From contig NZ_AUDZ01000013.1 in the NCBI RefSeq assembly GCF_000425725.1, forward strand, positions 62,001 through 126,000: DNA of 64,000 bases, read 5' to 3'. Shown piece after piece: positions 15,806 to 23,848 of the stretch (the first letter of the stretch is position 1; each line of letters opens with the position of its first letter). This DNA is from Halomonas halocynthiae DSM 14573 (GTDB taxonomy: Bacteria > Pseudomonadota > Gammaproteobacteria > Pseudomonadales > Halomonadaceae). Made by a program: the position numbers and the translations under genes. Under the pieces are notes generated by a model. The model made no database searches, was not told where the DNA came from, and worked only from the letters and a program-made list of their open reading frames with translations.

Positions 15806-16210
15806 ATGGCGAAGTGCGCCGGAACCCAAAAGAAGCCCCCCAAGGGCACCGAAAAGAAAATTCTTGATATGAGTCAGCGGGGCTTGTCACTCAAAGCCAT
15901 GGCCCGTGGGCTAGGTATCAGCACCGCTTTATTCCAAGCATGGCGGGAAAATCACCCCGAGCTACAAAACGCGCTCGATGAAGGGCGAGAGATTGAGCAT
16001 ACCAAGCTAAGAAGCGCCCTAATGGATCAAGCCGAAGGCGGCAACGTAACAGCCGCTATCTTCCTGCTGAAGTGCCGTCATGGCTACCGTGAAGGCGACC
16101 AAGGCGAATTGGCCAACCGTGTAAGCGTGACCTTCCAGCTACCGGGGCCGCAATCACTGGAAGACTTCAGCCGCACAATAGATGGGGAGGTGGTGCGTGG
16201 AAGCGATTGA
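15806..16210 (+). CDS. Terminase small subunit
   Basis: 134 aa. An N-terminal HTH (KILDMSQRGLSLKAMARGLG, ISTALFQAWRENHPELQ) resembles phage TerS and homeodomain-like HTHs. A helical oligomerisation segment follows (ALMDQAEGGNVTAAIFLLKC), and the end is VRGSD. TerS recognises the packaging site and regulates TerL. The GGAGG ribosome site is at 15792-15796. It overlaps the large subunit gene. Confidence 0.88.
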   Translation: MAKCAGTQKKPPKGTEKKILDMSQRGLSLKAMARGLGISTALFQAWRENHPELQNALDEGREIEHTKLRSALMDQAEGGNVTAAIFLLKCRHGYREGDQGELANRVSVTFQLPGPQSLEDFSRTIDGEVVRGSD

Positions 16211-17567
16211 GCTTAACGACTTTCAACAGCGAACCCTTGCCGCCCCTGAAGAGCTAGACCTGTTTTTAGGCGGTGGCCGTGGTGGTGGTAAGTCTTACGG
16301 CTTGGCCCTACTGTGCTTACGTCACGTTGAAATGTACGGGGATCAGGCCCGCATCCTCTACCTTCGCAAGACCTATAAGGGGCTAGCTGACTTCGAGCTG
16401 ATAACCCGCACGCTGTTTGGCATGGTGTACGGCACCAGCGCCCGGTATAACCAAGGCGAGCATGTTTGGAAATTCCCCAACGGGGGGTATTTAGAGCTTG
16501 GCCAGCTAGAAACCCAAAGCGATTATGCCAAGTACCAAGGCCGTAGCTTCACGCTGCTGATTATTGATGAAGCGGGACAGTACCCAACCCCTGACCTTCT
16601 CGACCTGATGCGCTCCAACTTGCGTGGCCCTAAAGACATGCCTATCCGCGTGGTGGTGGCTGCTAACCCTGGTGGCCCTGGCCATCATTGGATCGCCCGC
16701 CGCTATGTGTTTCAGGCTGAGCCCTGGAAGCCGTTTTACGAGGAAAAGAGCAAGCGCCAATGGCTGTACTGCCCTTCCACCTTCCAAGGCAACCACCTGA
16801 TAGACCGCGAGCAATACCGCGACCAGCTAGAAAGCGCGTGCCCTGATGATCCTGAACTATTGAGGGCATGGGTAGAGGGAGATTGGGCCGTTAACCGTGG
16901 CGCCTACTTCGCGTCTGTGTTGGAGGAGAGCCGCAACGCCGTACCCACCTGGCAGGAAATCCCCGACGATTGGACGGTATACCTTACCCACGACTTCGGA
17001 AGCAGCGCCCCCAGCGTGACGTATATCTGTGCTGTATCACCGGGTGGCTTTGGGCCTGATGATCGCTTCTACCCGCGTGGCTCTATTGTGCTGGTGGATG
17101 AAATGCACACCGCCAGACGTGAGAACCCAGACCGGGGACTAGGCTGGACAGTGCCCGTGCTTGGTGAGGAGATCGTCAAGTGGTGCCAGCATTGGGACGT
17201 GAAACCCGAAGGCGTGGCCGACGATGCGATTTTTGCCAAGACAGGATCAGGGGCCGGCAGCATTGCCGATGAATTCCAGAAAGCTGGCGTTGCCTTTCAC
17301 CCTGCGAAGAAGGCTGACCGTATCACCGGGTGGAACATCATGCGCCGCCTACTGGGGGATGCTGGCAAGCCCGACCGCCCCGGCCTGTATATCGCCCGGC
17401 ATTGTGAGTATTTCTGGGATACCGTGCCTTACCTCGCCCGCGACCAAAAACGCATAGAGGACATGGAAACCACGGGGCCGGATCACGCCGCCGACGCTGT
17501 GCGTTATGGCTGTTTGAGACGCGAACCGCAACGGGCGAGGATGGTGCGAATACCTGGCTTTCGATAG
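16197..17567 (+). CDS. Terminase large subunit
   Basis: DNA-packaging motor, 456 aa from GTG 16197, chosen because GGGGAGG lies 6 nt upstream; an ATG at 16182 is the alternative. The ATPase domain has Walker A LGGGRGGGKSYG and Walker B FTLLIIDEAGQYP with the catalytic Glu. The C-terminal RNase-H-like nuclease shows DWTVYLTHDFGSSAPS, an acidic VADDAIF, and the final DHAADAVRYG motif. All key acidic residues seem intact. It overlaps TerS and is the last gene of the element; no portal gene follows, which is unusual. Confidence 0.93.
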   Translation: MEAIELNDFQQRTLAAPEELDLFLGGGRGGGKSYGLALLCLRHVEMYGDQARILYLRKTYKGLADFELITRTLFGMVYGTSARYNQGEHVWKFPNGGYLELGQLETQSDYAKYQGRSFTLLIIDEAGQYPTPDLLDLMRSNLRGPKDMPIRVVVAANPGGPGHHWIARRYVFQAEPWKPFYEEKSKRQWLYCPSTFQGNHLIDREQYRDQLESACPDDPELLRAWVEGDWAVNRGAYFASVLEESRNAVPTWQEIPDDWTVYLTHDFGSSAPSVTYICAVSPGGFGPDDRFYPRGSIVLVDEMHTARRENPDRGLGWTVPVLGEEIVKWCQHWDVKPEGVADDAIFAKTGSGAGSIADEFQKAGVAFHPAKKADRITGWNIMRRLLGDAGKPDRPGLYIARHCEYFWDTVPYLARDQKRIEDMETTGPDHAADAVRYGCLRREPQRARMVRIPGFR

Positions 17568-17666
17568 TAGCAAACGGGGATTAGTCGGAGAGTGCCCCAG
17601 GCATGAGAAAACCCCGACAGCCTGCGCGTCAACGTTCCGAGTAGTAGTGACGGTGGTAGGCGCTTC

Positions 17667-17697
17667 AAGCCCTGGCTAACGCTGGGGCTTTTTATTT
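17667..17697 (+). terminator. Terminator after the terminase genes
   Basis: AAGCCC...GGGCTT with a 12-nt loop, followed by TTTTATTT. It ends the capsid-terminase transcript. Confidence 0.75.
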
Positions 17698-18084
17698 GAA
17701 ACCGAGGCAGTGAATTTTGCGGTTTGAAACCGAGAAAAGGTGAGGATTCCCATCTTTTAATTGTGAGCCTGAGTCACTTCAAGCCGCGGTCACGCTGACC
17801 ACCCCCGGGCGGCCAAATTGGCGTTCCCGGCGATATGCAGAATTGCACAACGCTAATGGGCTTGGAACCTAGCCGATTGCCCAGGCGCTAACAGAGTCGC
17901 TTAAAGACACTCTGTCCTAATGTGAGGAGGTTATTCCATCTAATCCCCCCAATGCCGGGTATTACGAAAGTTTCGTAGTACTAGCTTTCCCGCGCTTCCC
18001 CCAGCTTAAAAAAGGAGCGGGAAATTCTGCTATTCGATTCCCCCTTTCTCCACCAAATCACCGTTGAAAGCGCCCTAGCAGCCA
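17698..18084. other. Non-coding right end of the element
   Basis: No convincing gene. It holds a direct repeat TTTGAAACCGAG (two copies about 29 bp apart, from about 17694), a perfect palindrome TACGAAAGTTTCGTA (17963-17977), and an inverted repeat TTTCCCGC/GCGGGAAA (about 17987-18026). A sequence at 18033-18055 resembles the ssrA tail (18 of 23 identical, ending CTCCACCA). These could be packaging, replication-origin or regulatory sites, or a scar of an earlier integration. Confidence 0.55.
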
Positions 18085-18109
18085 GCACCGTGTATGCCCT
18101 GGTGTATGC
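18085..18109. repeat. Right copy of the 25-bp arm repeat
   Basis: GCACCGTGTATGCC, 3 nt, GTGTATGC. It is 22 of 25 identical to 8389-8413, in the same orientation and with the same 12-bp spacing between TGTATGC cores. It marks the inside of the right end. Confidence 0.7.
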
Positions 18110-18162
18110 CTAACTGACAGATAGTCTATAAATACATTACATAACAAATACTTAATAGATCA

Positions 18163-18185
18163 GTTCAAACGACGCCGCCCCACCA
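18163..18185. other. Candidate attR (ssrA-tail-like sequence)
   Basis: The segment carries GTTCAA, then CGCCGCC and CCACCA, in the same order as the 3' end of ssrA (8256-8279), with a 1-nt deletion and a diverged 4-nt block. It lies 53 bp outside the right arm repeat, which is the geometry expected for an attachment core. Confidence 0.55.
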
Positions 18186-18232
18186 AATAAGGGTTTCAGA
18201 GTACTCCATCACACTCCAGAAACCACATGAAC

Positions 18233-18259
18233 AGGGGCCTCAGGGCTCCTTTCTTGTTT
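18233..18259 (+). terminator. Terminator-like hairpin outside attR
   Basis: AGGGGCC-tcag-GGCTCCT (one G-T wobble) followed by TTCTTGTTTC. Given its place about 50 bp past the proposed attR, it may be the original ssrA terminator displaced by integration. Confidence 0.55.
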
Positions 18260-18418
18260 CCCCCCCCCGAGCCACACCCTATCCCCCCATAGGCGATCCG
18301 AGCAACAAGCTCTCCGGTGGCAGTAAGACATCATCCTGCACATCAGAGGCGTCACGGCCCTGTCACAAAACCGAGGCATGCTACACGGCTTACTCAAATC
18401 CACGCCTTGGAGGATGCC

Positions 18419-19096
18419 ATGCGTCTCGCCCTGTTCGATCTCGACGATACCTTACTGGACGGCGACTGTAGCGAGCTGTGGAATACCTGGATGATCGAGC
18501 GTGGCTGGATCGACACGCCGCAAGACTTTTTGATGCGCACCCAAGAGATGCAAGCCGCCTATCATGCTGGGCACCTGCTGTTGAGTAATTACCTGGCACT
18601 AACTCTCTCGCCGCTCATTGGGCGTCGCGAGGAAGACGTGCAACGCGAGGTAGAAACCTTCGTGACAGCGCGTATCGAACCTCGTTTATTTCCCCAAGGA
18701 CGCGTTCGCGTGGCCGAGCATCACACTCGCGGCGATCGAGTAATGATTGTCTCCGCCTCTTCACGCCACCTCGTAGCGCCAGTGGCAGCGGCCCTTGGCA
18801 TACCGGAGGTAATCGCCGTGGACCCTGTCGTGGACGCCGGACGCTATACTGGCGGCACCGTCGGCGAGCTTTCCTATCGCGGTGGTAAAGTCACCCGCTT
18901 GCATGCGTGGTTAGCGAAGCAGTCGCAGCCAGCCAAGCACATCAGCTTCTACTCCGATTCCCACAATGACCTGCCCCTGCTTATCCGGGCGGACCAAGCG
19001 GTGGCCGTGAACCCAGATCCAGTCCTCGCCGAAGTGGCACAGACCGAAGAATGGCCGCGACTTGACTGGCGCGCTTCCGCCCAAACACCTGCATAA
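18419..19096 (+). CDS. HAD-IB family phosphatase (SerB-like)
   Basis: 225 aa. HAD motif I is LALFDLDDTLLDGD, with both Asp residues. Motif II is MIVSASSRHLVAP, the Lys is in GGKVTRLHAW, and motif IV is FYSDSHNDLPLL. The layout fits the IB subfamily (HAD hydrolases related to phosphoserine phosphatase and CicA). The substrate is not readable. GGAGG is 5 nt before the ATG. The stop overlaps the LysR start (TAATG). Confidence 0.9.
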   Translation: MRLALFDLDDTLLDGDCSELWNTWMIERGWIDTPQDFLMRTQEMQAAYHAGHLLLSNYLALTLSPLIGRREEDVQREVETFVTARIEPRLFPQGRVRVAEHHTRGDRVMIVSASSRHLVAPVAAALGIPEVIAVDPVVDAGRYTGGTVGELSYRGGKVTRLHAWLAKQSQPAKHISFYSDSHNDLPLLIRADQAVAVNPDPVLAEVAQTEEWPRLDWRASAQTPA

Positions 19097-20019
19097 TGCC
19101 AAGGAGCAACGCGGAAAAAGACATGATATCGAAGCAAAGGCATGGGGAAGATATGCTCCCCAGCTTCAAGGCCCTCGTTGCCTTCGAGGCGCTGGCGCAG
19201 CACGGTAGCGTGATGTCTGCCGCACGCGCGCTTGGAGTGAGCCAGGCAGCGGTGAGCCAGCAGCTGAAGGGCCTAGAACATTTTCTAGGACAACCTCTTT
19301 TCAAGCGCGGCGGTAGGGGCTTAGTGCCAACGAAAGCGGCTCAGCAATACCAACCCGTCGTGGCGGGCTGCCTAGGCCACCTACGCCACCAGACCCAAGC
19401 CTTGTTTGGCAACGACAAGCCCGAAGTGCTGACGCTAAGGGTGAATCATACCCTAGCGCACTGCTGGCTCTTGCCGAGACTGGCGGACTTCCTGCACCGG
19501 CACCCTTTCATCCGCCTGGACATCTCAGTCGTGGATTGGCCATCTCAAGACCCCTGCCGGGACGTCGACATTGAAATCACCAATGGCGTATGCCGCTCCC
19601 AGGAGACACAGTGCGAAAAGCTCTTTCATGAGCAGTGGCTGATGGTTTGCTCGCCCGATTTTCGAGAACGACACCGAGAAGCGCTGGCAGCGGGAGAGCT
19701 GGCGGTACTTCCCGCAATCCAGGTCAAGGGCTACCAGGACAGCTGGATGACATGGCTCTCGTACCACGGCTTCCCTCAGTCCTCGCCTCGCCTAGTACTG
19801 GAAATCAATAGCTCGCTGCATGGCTTACAGGCCGCGCGCCAGGGCATCGGGATACTACTGGTTCGCTCTCTCGCGGCCAGAGAATTGCTCGAGAGCGGCG
19901 CCCTAGTTCCGGCAATCGAAGGGCAGATGCCCTCCGAGTCCGGTCACTACTTGATTACTCGATTAACGCGGTCCGGAAAAGTCTCTTGGTTTTGCGCGTG
20001 GCTGCAGGAGCAGTGCTAA
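19096..20019 (+). CDS. LysR-type regulator (GcvA-like)
   Basis: The winged HTH is FEALAQHGSVMSAARALGVS, then QAAVSQQLKGLEHFLGQPLF. A periplasmic-binding-like effector domain follows (VNHTLAHCWLLPRLADFLHR). The shape, starting LPSFKALVAFEAL, is that of the GcvA group. The full reading is 307 aa; the internal ATG at 19153, with GGGGAAG before it, would give 288 aa and aligns better with the family, so the true start is unsettled. Possible targets are the adjacent HAD gene or the autotransporter 160 bp downstream. Confidence 0.88.
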   Translation: MPRSNAEKDMISKQRHGEDMLPSFKALVAFEALAQHGSVMSAARALGVSQAAVSQQLKGLEHFLGQPLFKRGGRGLVPTKAAQQYQPVVAGCLGHLRHQTQALFGNDKPEVLTLRVNHTLAHCWLLPRLADFLHRHPFIRLDISVVDWPSQDPCRDVDIEITNGVCRSQETQCEKLFHEQWLMVCSPDFRERHREALAAGELAVLPAIQVKGYQDSWMTWLSYHGFPQSSPRLVLEINSSLHGLQAARQGIGILLVRSLAARELLESGALVPAIEGQMPSESGHYLITRLTRSGKVSWFCAWLQEQC

Positions 20020-20179
20020 CCGTCAAGCACCGCAAGGCAGAGGCCGCTCCCCCCATCGCTCACGATTAAGTTTTTCTTGTGCTTGGCATAAGGCGTTTCT
20101 CGTAGCGAGACACCATTTCCTTCATTCACCTCGTCGATGATGGTGGCGACTTTTCCATGACATCGATGAGGTGAGACAA

Positions 20180-23100
20180 ATGAAGGCGGGTTCGTACCAA
20201 CATGTACGTGATGGCAAAACATCCTTGAGAAGAGCTTCACTGGGATGCCTTGCCGCTCTTCCACTCTTCCTGGCCGGACAAGCGCTTGCCGATACGCCGG
20301 ACGGAGAGCTTCGAATCCTGTCCCTGAATACGTGGGTGGACCGGTTTTCTCATGATCCATCCCTGCTGTCGGAGTTCCTCATCAAGGGTGATTATGACGT
20401 GCTCACCTTTCAGGAAGCCCGTCAAAATGGCACCTACCTTAACCAGTTTCCCGGCCTGTTGAAGGAAGCCGGCCTGGGAGACTACACCACGAGCCAGGTA
20501 GAAGACCTCGGCGTCATGTCTCGCCTAGAGGGTGAGCATGGACAGTATGTTGAAGACGGCTCTGTGGGCTACATAGCGCTTGACGCTGAGGACGGAGCGC
20601 CGGACGTCACAGTCGGTACCGTTCACTTTAACTACTATGACAACGACAGCATCCGGGTACGGGAAGCGCGCAGCATCAATAAGTGGAAGCGCGATGTCGA
20701 TCAGCCCATCATTCTGACTGGCGACTTCAACGCCGGCGACGTGTCCGAGCGTGGTCTCCACTCGGTGGATCAGCAGAAACTGCTGCTGAGAAGCTATCTT
20801 CGCAACAACAACGGTTTCTATTATGAGCTGCTGTCCCAGTACGCCAACGATCAACAGGCGCTGGATGCCTTCATCGAAAGTCATCGCGGGCAGCCGATCG
20901 ACGACGATATCATTCCCGACGGCCTCTTCTCGCCCGAGACATTCCCCATCGCGGGAAACACTCCGAGGACGGTCAACATCCTGAAAAAAGAGTTCATGCT
21001 GCTGCAGAGCGACGCCGAGCGTGAACCTTGGCGGCCCCATAAGCCGGGCGATGGCAGCGCGACTTGGCCGTCGGAGTCCGAACAGACTGAAAACAAATGG
21101 ACCAGCTGGGACTTTACTCGCATCGACCACTTCATGGTCTCCCGGCCCTTCGGCAAGTGGTTCGCGCTGGCCGGTGATCCCAACGACCGCTACCTCGGCG
21201 TACTGGATGATACCGACGTCGCCAACAACGGCGTCCCCCTATCAGACCATGCGCCGCTGGCCCATAACGTCAAATGGGTGGGTCCAGAGATCGAGCGTTT
21301 CGAGTTCGAGGGGAGCAGCAAGACCCGGCTCATCTGGGGCAAAGGAGCCCCCATCTTCGATGACAACGACGGTATCTTTTATCTGACCCGCAATAATCAG
21401 CGCGACGATATCTACCTAGGGCAGATTGCCGACGAGTGGGGCAACCCGATCCTGACCGACCTGACGCTGGAAGAGAAGCGCACTCGTCTGGACTGTGGCA
21501 GCAGCGACCCCCGCTTCCAGCAGGCGATTGCCGACTACTGCATCGACGACCACAGCTTCATCAGCGAAACGCTAATTACCGACGGCGGCACTCTGGTGGT
21601 AGATGAAGATGCCGCTCTAGGAAACAGCGATGCCGCACTACGCTTGAACGATGGTGGCCTACATATCGCCGGTAATGGAATGATGACGCTAGATCGTGAG
21701 GTGACGCTGGAGGGAGAGCAAGGCGGCTTCATTAAAGTGGCCGACGCACAGCATCAGGTGACACTAAAGCGCAAAATATCGGGCGGTGGAGCATTCGAAA
21801 AGCGCGGCCAAGGAACCTTGGTGCTGGAAGGCAACAATACCTATACCGGAGAAACACTCATCAACGAGGGCTTACTGGCCGTAAATGGCTCCATCGCTGC
21901 CTCGTCGCACACTCGAGTCGCAGAAGGAGGCATTCTAGGAGGTAACGGTCAGGTTGGTGATCTCACTATTGCATCGGGCGGCACGCTGTCACCAGGGCGC
22001 TCCATCGGTACGCTACATGTGGAAGGCGACCTCAGGTTCGAGGAAGGGGCAATCTACCAGGCCGATGTGGATGCCGCAGGGAATTCCGATCGCACAGCGG
22101 CTACCGGCGAGATACGAATCGATGGCGGGTCGGTACTGGCACTGGCAGCGAACGGCAACTACGCCCCAGCCACCGACTACCGTCTGTTGACGGCACAGAA
22201 AAACGTGAGCGGCGAGTTTGATGCCGTCAGCTCAAGCCTGGCGTTTCTGGATCCGAGCCTGCGCTATGGTAAGCATGATGTAACACTGCGCATGGAGCGT
22301 AACGATACCGCCTTCGCGCAGGTCGCACTCTCACCTAACCGCCAGGCATCGGCTCACGGCGTAGAGAGCCTAGCCATGGGTAACGGGCTCTACGATAAGG
22401 TGGTCACGCTGGATAGCGAAACCGCCGATGCGGCCTTCGGTCAGCTCAGCGGCGAACTACATGCGGGCCTACAGGGCGCGTTAACCGACGAAAGTCACCT
22501 GCTCCGTCAAGCCGTTACCTCGCGCTTAGCCGGCAACAGCGAAGACCAGCGCATTCTGACTGCCGGTGAGAGCGGTGTAACTGCCTGGTGGCAAGGGGTC
22601 GGCAACTGGGGCAGTAGCGATGCCGGGGAAGGGCGTGACCTTGCGCGTGACACTCAGGGCTTCCTAATCGGCGCCGATGGTAGAGTGGGCGACGCAGGCC
22701 GACTGGGCGCTCTCGCCGGCTACGGCTCCAGCGACTATAACGGCGACGGCATGCTGGGCAGCGCGGATGCCGACAGCTATCACCTCGGTATTTACGGCGG
22801 CGCACAGCTGGGCGGTTTCGACCTAAGCCTGGGGGCAAGTTACTCACGCAGTTCGATCGATACCAAGCGTAACGTCACCTTCCCAGGCGTCGATGAAACG
22901 CTAACAGCAGAGTATGACGGTGAGACGACCCAGGTCTTCAGTGAAGCCCGCTACGCATTGTCACTTGGCAAAGTGCAGCTTGAGCCCTTCGCAGGCCTCT
23001 CGCAGGTGCGGGTCTCTCACGAGGGGTTCCAAGAAAAAGGTGGCAGCGCGGCGTTGAAAGGCGAGGCACAGGATCTCGACGCAACCTTCTCCAGCCTAGG

Positions 23101-23392
23101 GGCCCGCCTAGCGCTACCCTTCACAATAACGGATCACTCGGCAGTTCTGCGCGCCGATGCCGCTTGGCTACACGCTCTCGACAGTGACGTTGCCGAGGAA
23201 AACCTAGCCTTCGGTGGCGGTGACCAATTTACCGTATCGGGAGTTCCGCTGGCAGAAAATACCGCCGAACTAGGGGCGTCTCTGGAAGTCGGCGTTGCCT
23301 CACACGCCTCAGTAAACCTAGGATATCGTGGCCGCCTAGGAAAGGGAGTGGATGACCATGGCGTCAACGCCACCCTAAAAGTGAGTTTTTGA
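20180..23392 (+). CDS. Autotransporter with endonuclease/exonuclease/phosphatase passenger
   Basis: 1070 aa. The signal peptide (about 1-40) ends GQALA. The passenger begins LRILSLNTWVDRF and contains FQEARQNG, VGTVHFNYYDND, ILTGDFNAGD and LSDHAPLAHN, the ordered metal and catalytic motifs of the EEP fold (DNase I, sphingomyelinases). A beta-helix follows with an autotransporter-associated repeat (KRGQGTLVLEGNNTYTGETL) and GGILGGNGQVGDLTIASGGT. The C-terminal beta-barrel (about 800-1070) ends in Phe (LKVSF). ATG 20180 with GAGGTGAG is preferred to GTG 20171. The substrate could be DNA, phospholipid or another phosphodiester. Confidence 0.92.
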   Translation: MKAGSYQHVRDGKTSLRRASLGCLAALPLFLAGQALADTPDGELRILSLNTWVDRFSHDPSLLSEFLIKGDYDVLTFQEARQNGTYLNQFPGLLKEAGLGDYTTSQVEDLGVMSRLEGEHGQYVEDGSVGYIALDAEDGAPDVTVGTVHFNYYDNDSIRVREARSINKWKRDVDQPIILTGDFNAGDVSERGLHSVDQQKLLLRSYLRNNNGFYYELLSQYANDQQALDAFIESHRGQPIDDDIIPDGLFSPETFPIAGNTPRTVNILKKEFMLLQSDAEREPWRPHKPGDGSATWPSESEQTENKWTSWDFTRIDHFMVSRPFGKWFALAGDPNDRYLGVLDDTDVANNGVPLSDHAPLAHNVKWVGPEIERFEFEGSSKTRLIWGKGAPIFDDNDGIFYLTRNNQRDDIYLGQIADEWGNPILTDLTLEEKRTRLDCGSSDPRFQQAIADYCIDDHSFISETLITDGGTLVVDEDAALGNSDAALRLNDGGLHIAGNGMMTLDREVTLEGEQGGFIKVADAQHQVTLKRKISGGGAFEKRGQGTLVLEGNNTYTGETLINEGLLAVNGSIAASSHTRVAEGGILGGNGQVGDLTIASGGTLSPGRSIGTLHVEGDLRFEEGAIYQADVDAAGNSDRTAATGEIRIDGGSVLALAANGNYAPATDYRLLTAQKNVSGEFDAVSSSLAFLDPSLRYGKHDVTLRMERNDTAFAQVALSPNRQASAHGVESLAMGNGLYDKVVTLDSETADAAFGQLSGELHAGLQGALTDESHLLRQAVTSRLAGNSEDQRILTAGESGVTAWWQGVGNWGSSDAGEGRDLARDTQGFLIGADGRVGDAGRLGALAGYGSSDYNGDGMLGSADADSYHLGIYGGAQLGGFDLSLGASYSRSSIDTKRNVTFPGVDETLTAEYDGETTQVFSEARYALSLGKVQLEPFAGLSQVRVSHEGFQEKGGSAALKGEAQDLDATFSSLGARLALPFTITDHSAVLRADAAWLHALDSDVAEENLAFGGGDQFTVSGVPLAENTAELGASLEVGVASHASVNLGYRGRLGKGVDDHGVNATLKVSF

Positions 23393-23848
23393 GTTAACAT
23401 GCCCCCGCCCGTCTCCTTCCTTCTTGCGTTGATGAATAGGCTGAAAGAAGTGAAAAGCGACGGGGGCATGCCTGCTCCAGCATTAGACGACCCCAGGCGA
23501 GGCTAAATACTCAGCATGTCTCTAATTGCTTTTTATTGACAGGCAACCCTATACCTGATAAACACTCCGAATCACACGACGCCTTCTGACTTAAACCTTT
23601 CGAAAATATATGCAAATATATAATTTATTAAATGTTTTACCGTCATGAATTTAGTTCATTTTTTATTACGCCGCCGCCCCAGAAAATAAGTCAATGAATC
23701 AATCGCCTAAGGGTGATTTTGTTGTTTCATGCGGCACACAGCTGCTCCTTACACTTGACTCGCCAGCATTAAGTAAACGCGAAACACTGGTAGCGGTTGC
23801 TGCCTTGCCTTTATAATGCTTGCCCGATTTTACCAGCAGGATCCTTTC
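23393..23848. other. Intergenic region with long inverted repeat and typA promoter
   Basis: CATGCCCCCG (23398-23407) and CGGGGGCATG (23461-23470) are perfect 10-bp arms 53 bp apart, just after the autotransporter; they could end transcription. A 150-bp AT-rich block follows (about 23540-23690). TATAAT at 23812-23817 is a probable typA -10; no good -35 is seen. Confidence 0.55.

Larger units (their letters stand above)
8257..18185. mobile_element. ssrA-integrated capsid/terminase element (phage satellite or reduced prophage)
   Basis: A tyrosine integrase starts 166 bp after ssrA. The gene order int, small gene, alpA-like, immunity-like RNA, tiny ORFs, zinc-finger primase-like, DUF3987 resembles P4-like and PICI-type satellites. 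It is followed by a coiled-coil protein, a major capsid protein, TerS and TerL. The left boundary is the ssrA tail (8257-8279). The proposed right boundary is a similar sequence at 18163-18185, with GTTCAA, CGCCGCC and CCACCA shared. A 25-bp repeat lies inside each end (8389-8413 and 18085-18109, 22 of 25 identical). No portal, protease, tail or lysis gene is visible. Calling it a satellite rather than a decayed prophage is inference. Confidence 0.8.

Noticed and set aside
17940-18055. Possible tRNA gene ending CTCCACCA
   Set aside because: The T-arm left half (CTGCTA) does not pair with CCCCC, and no matching 5' acceptor strand is upstream; only a 3' tail is present.
18251-18300. C-rich tracts near 18260 as phase-variation signal
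   Set aside because: The C9 run is not inside or just before a gene start; no reading frame would be switched.
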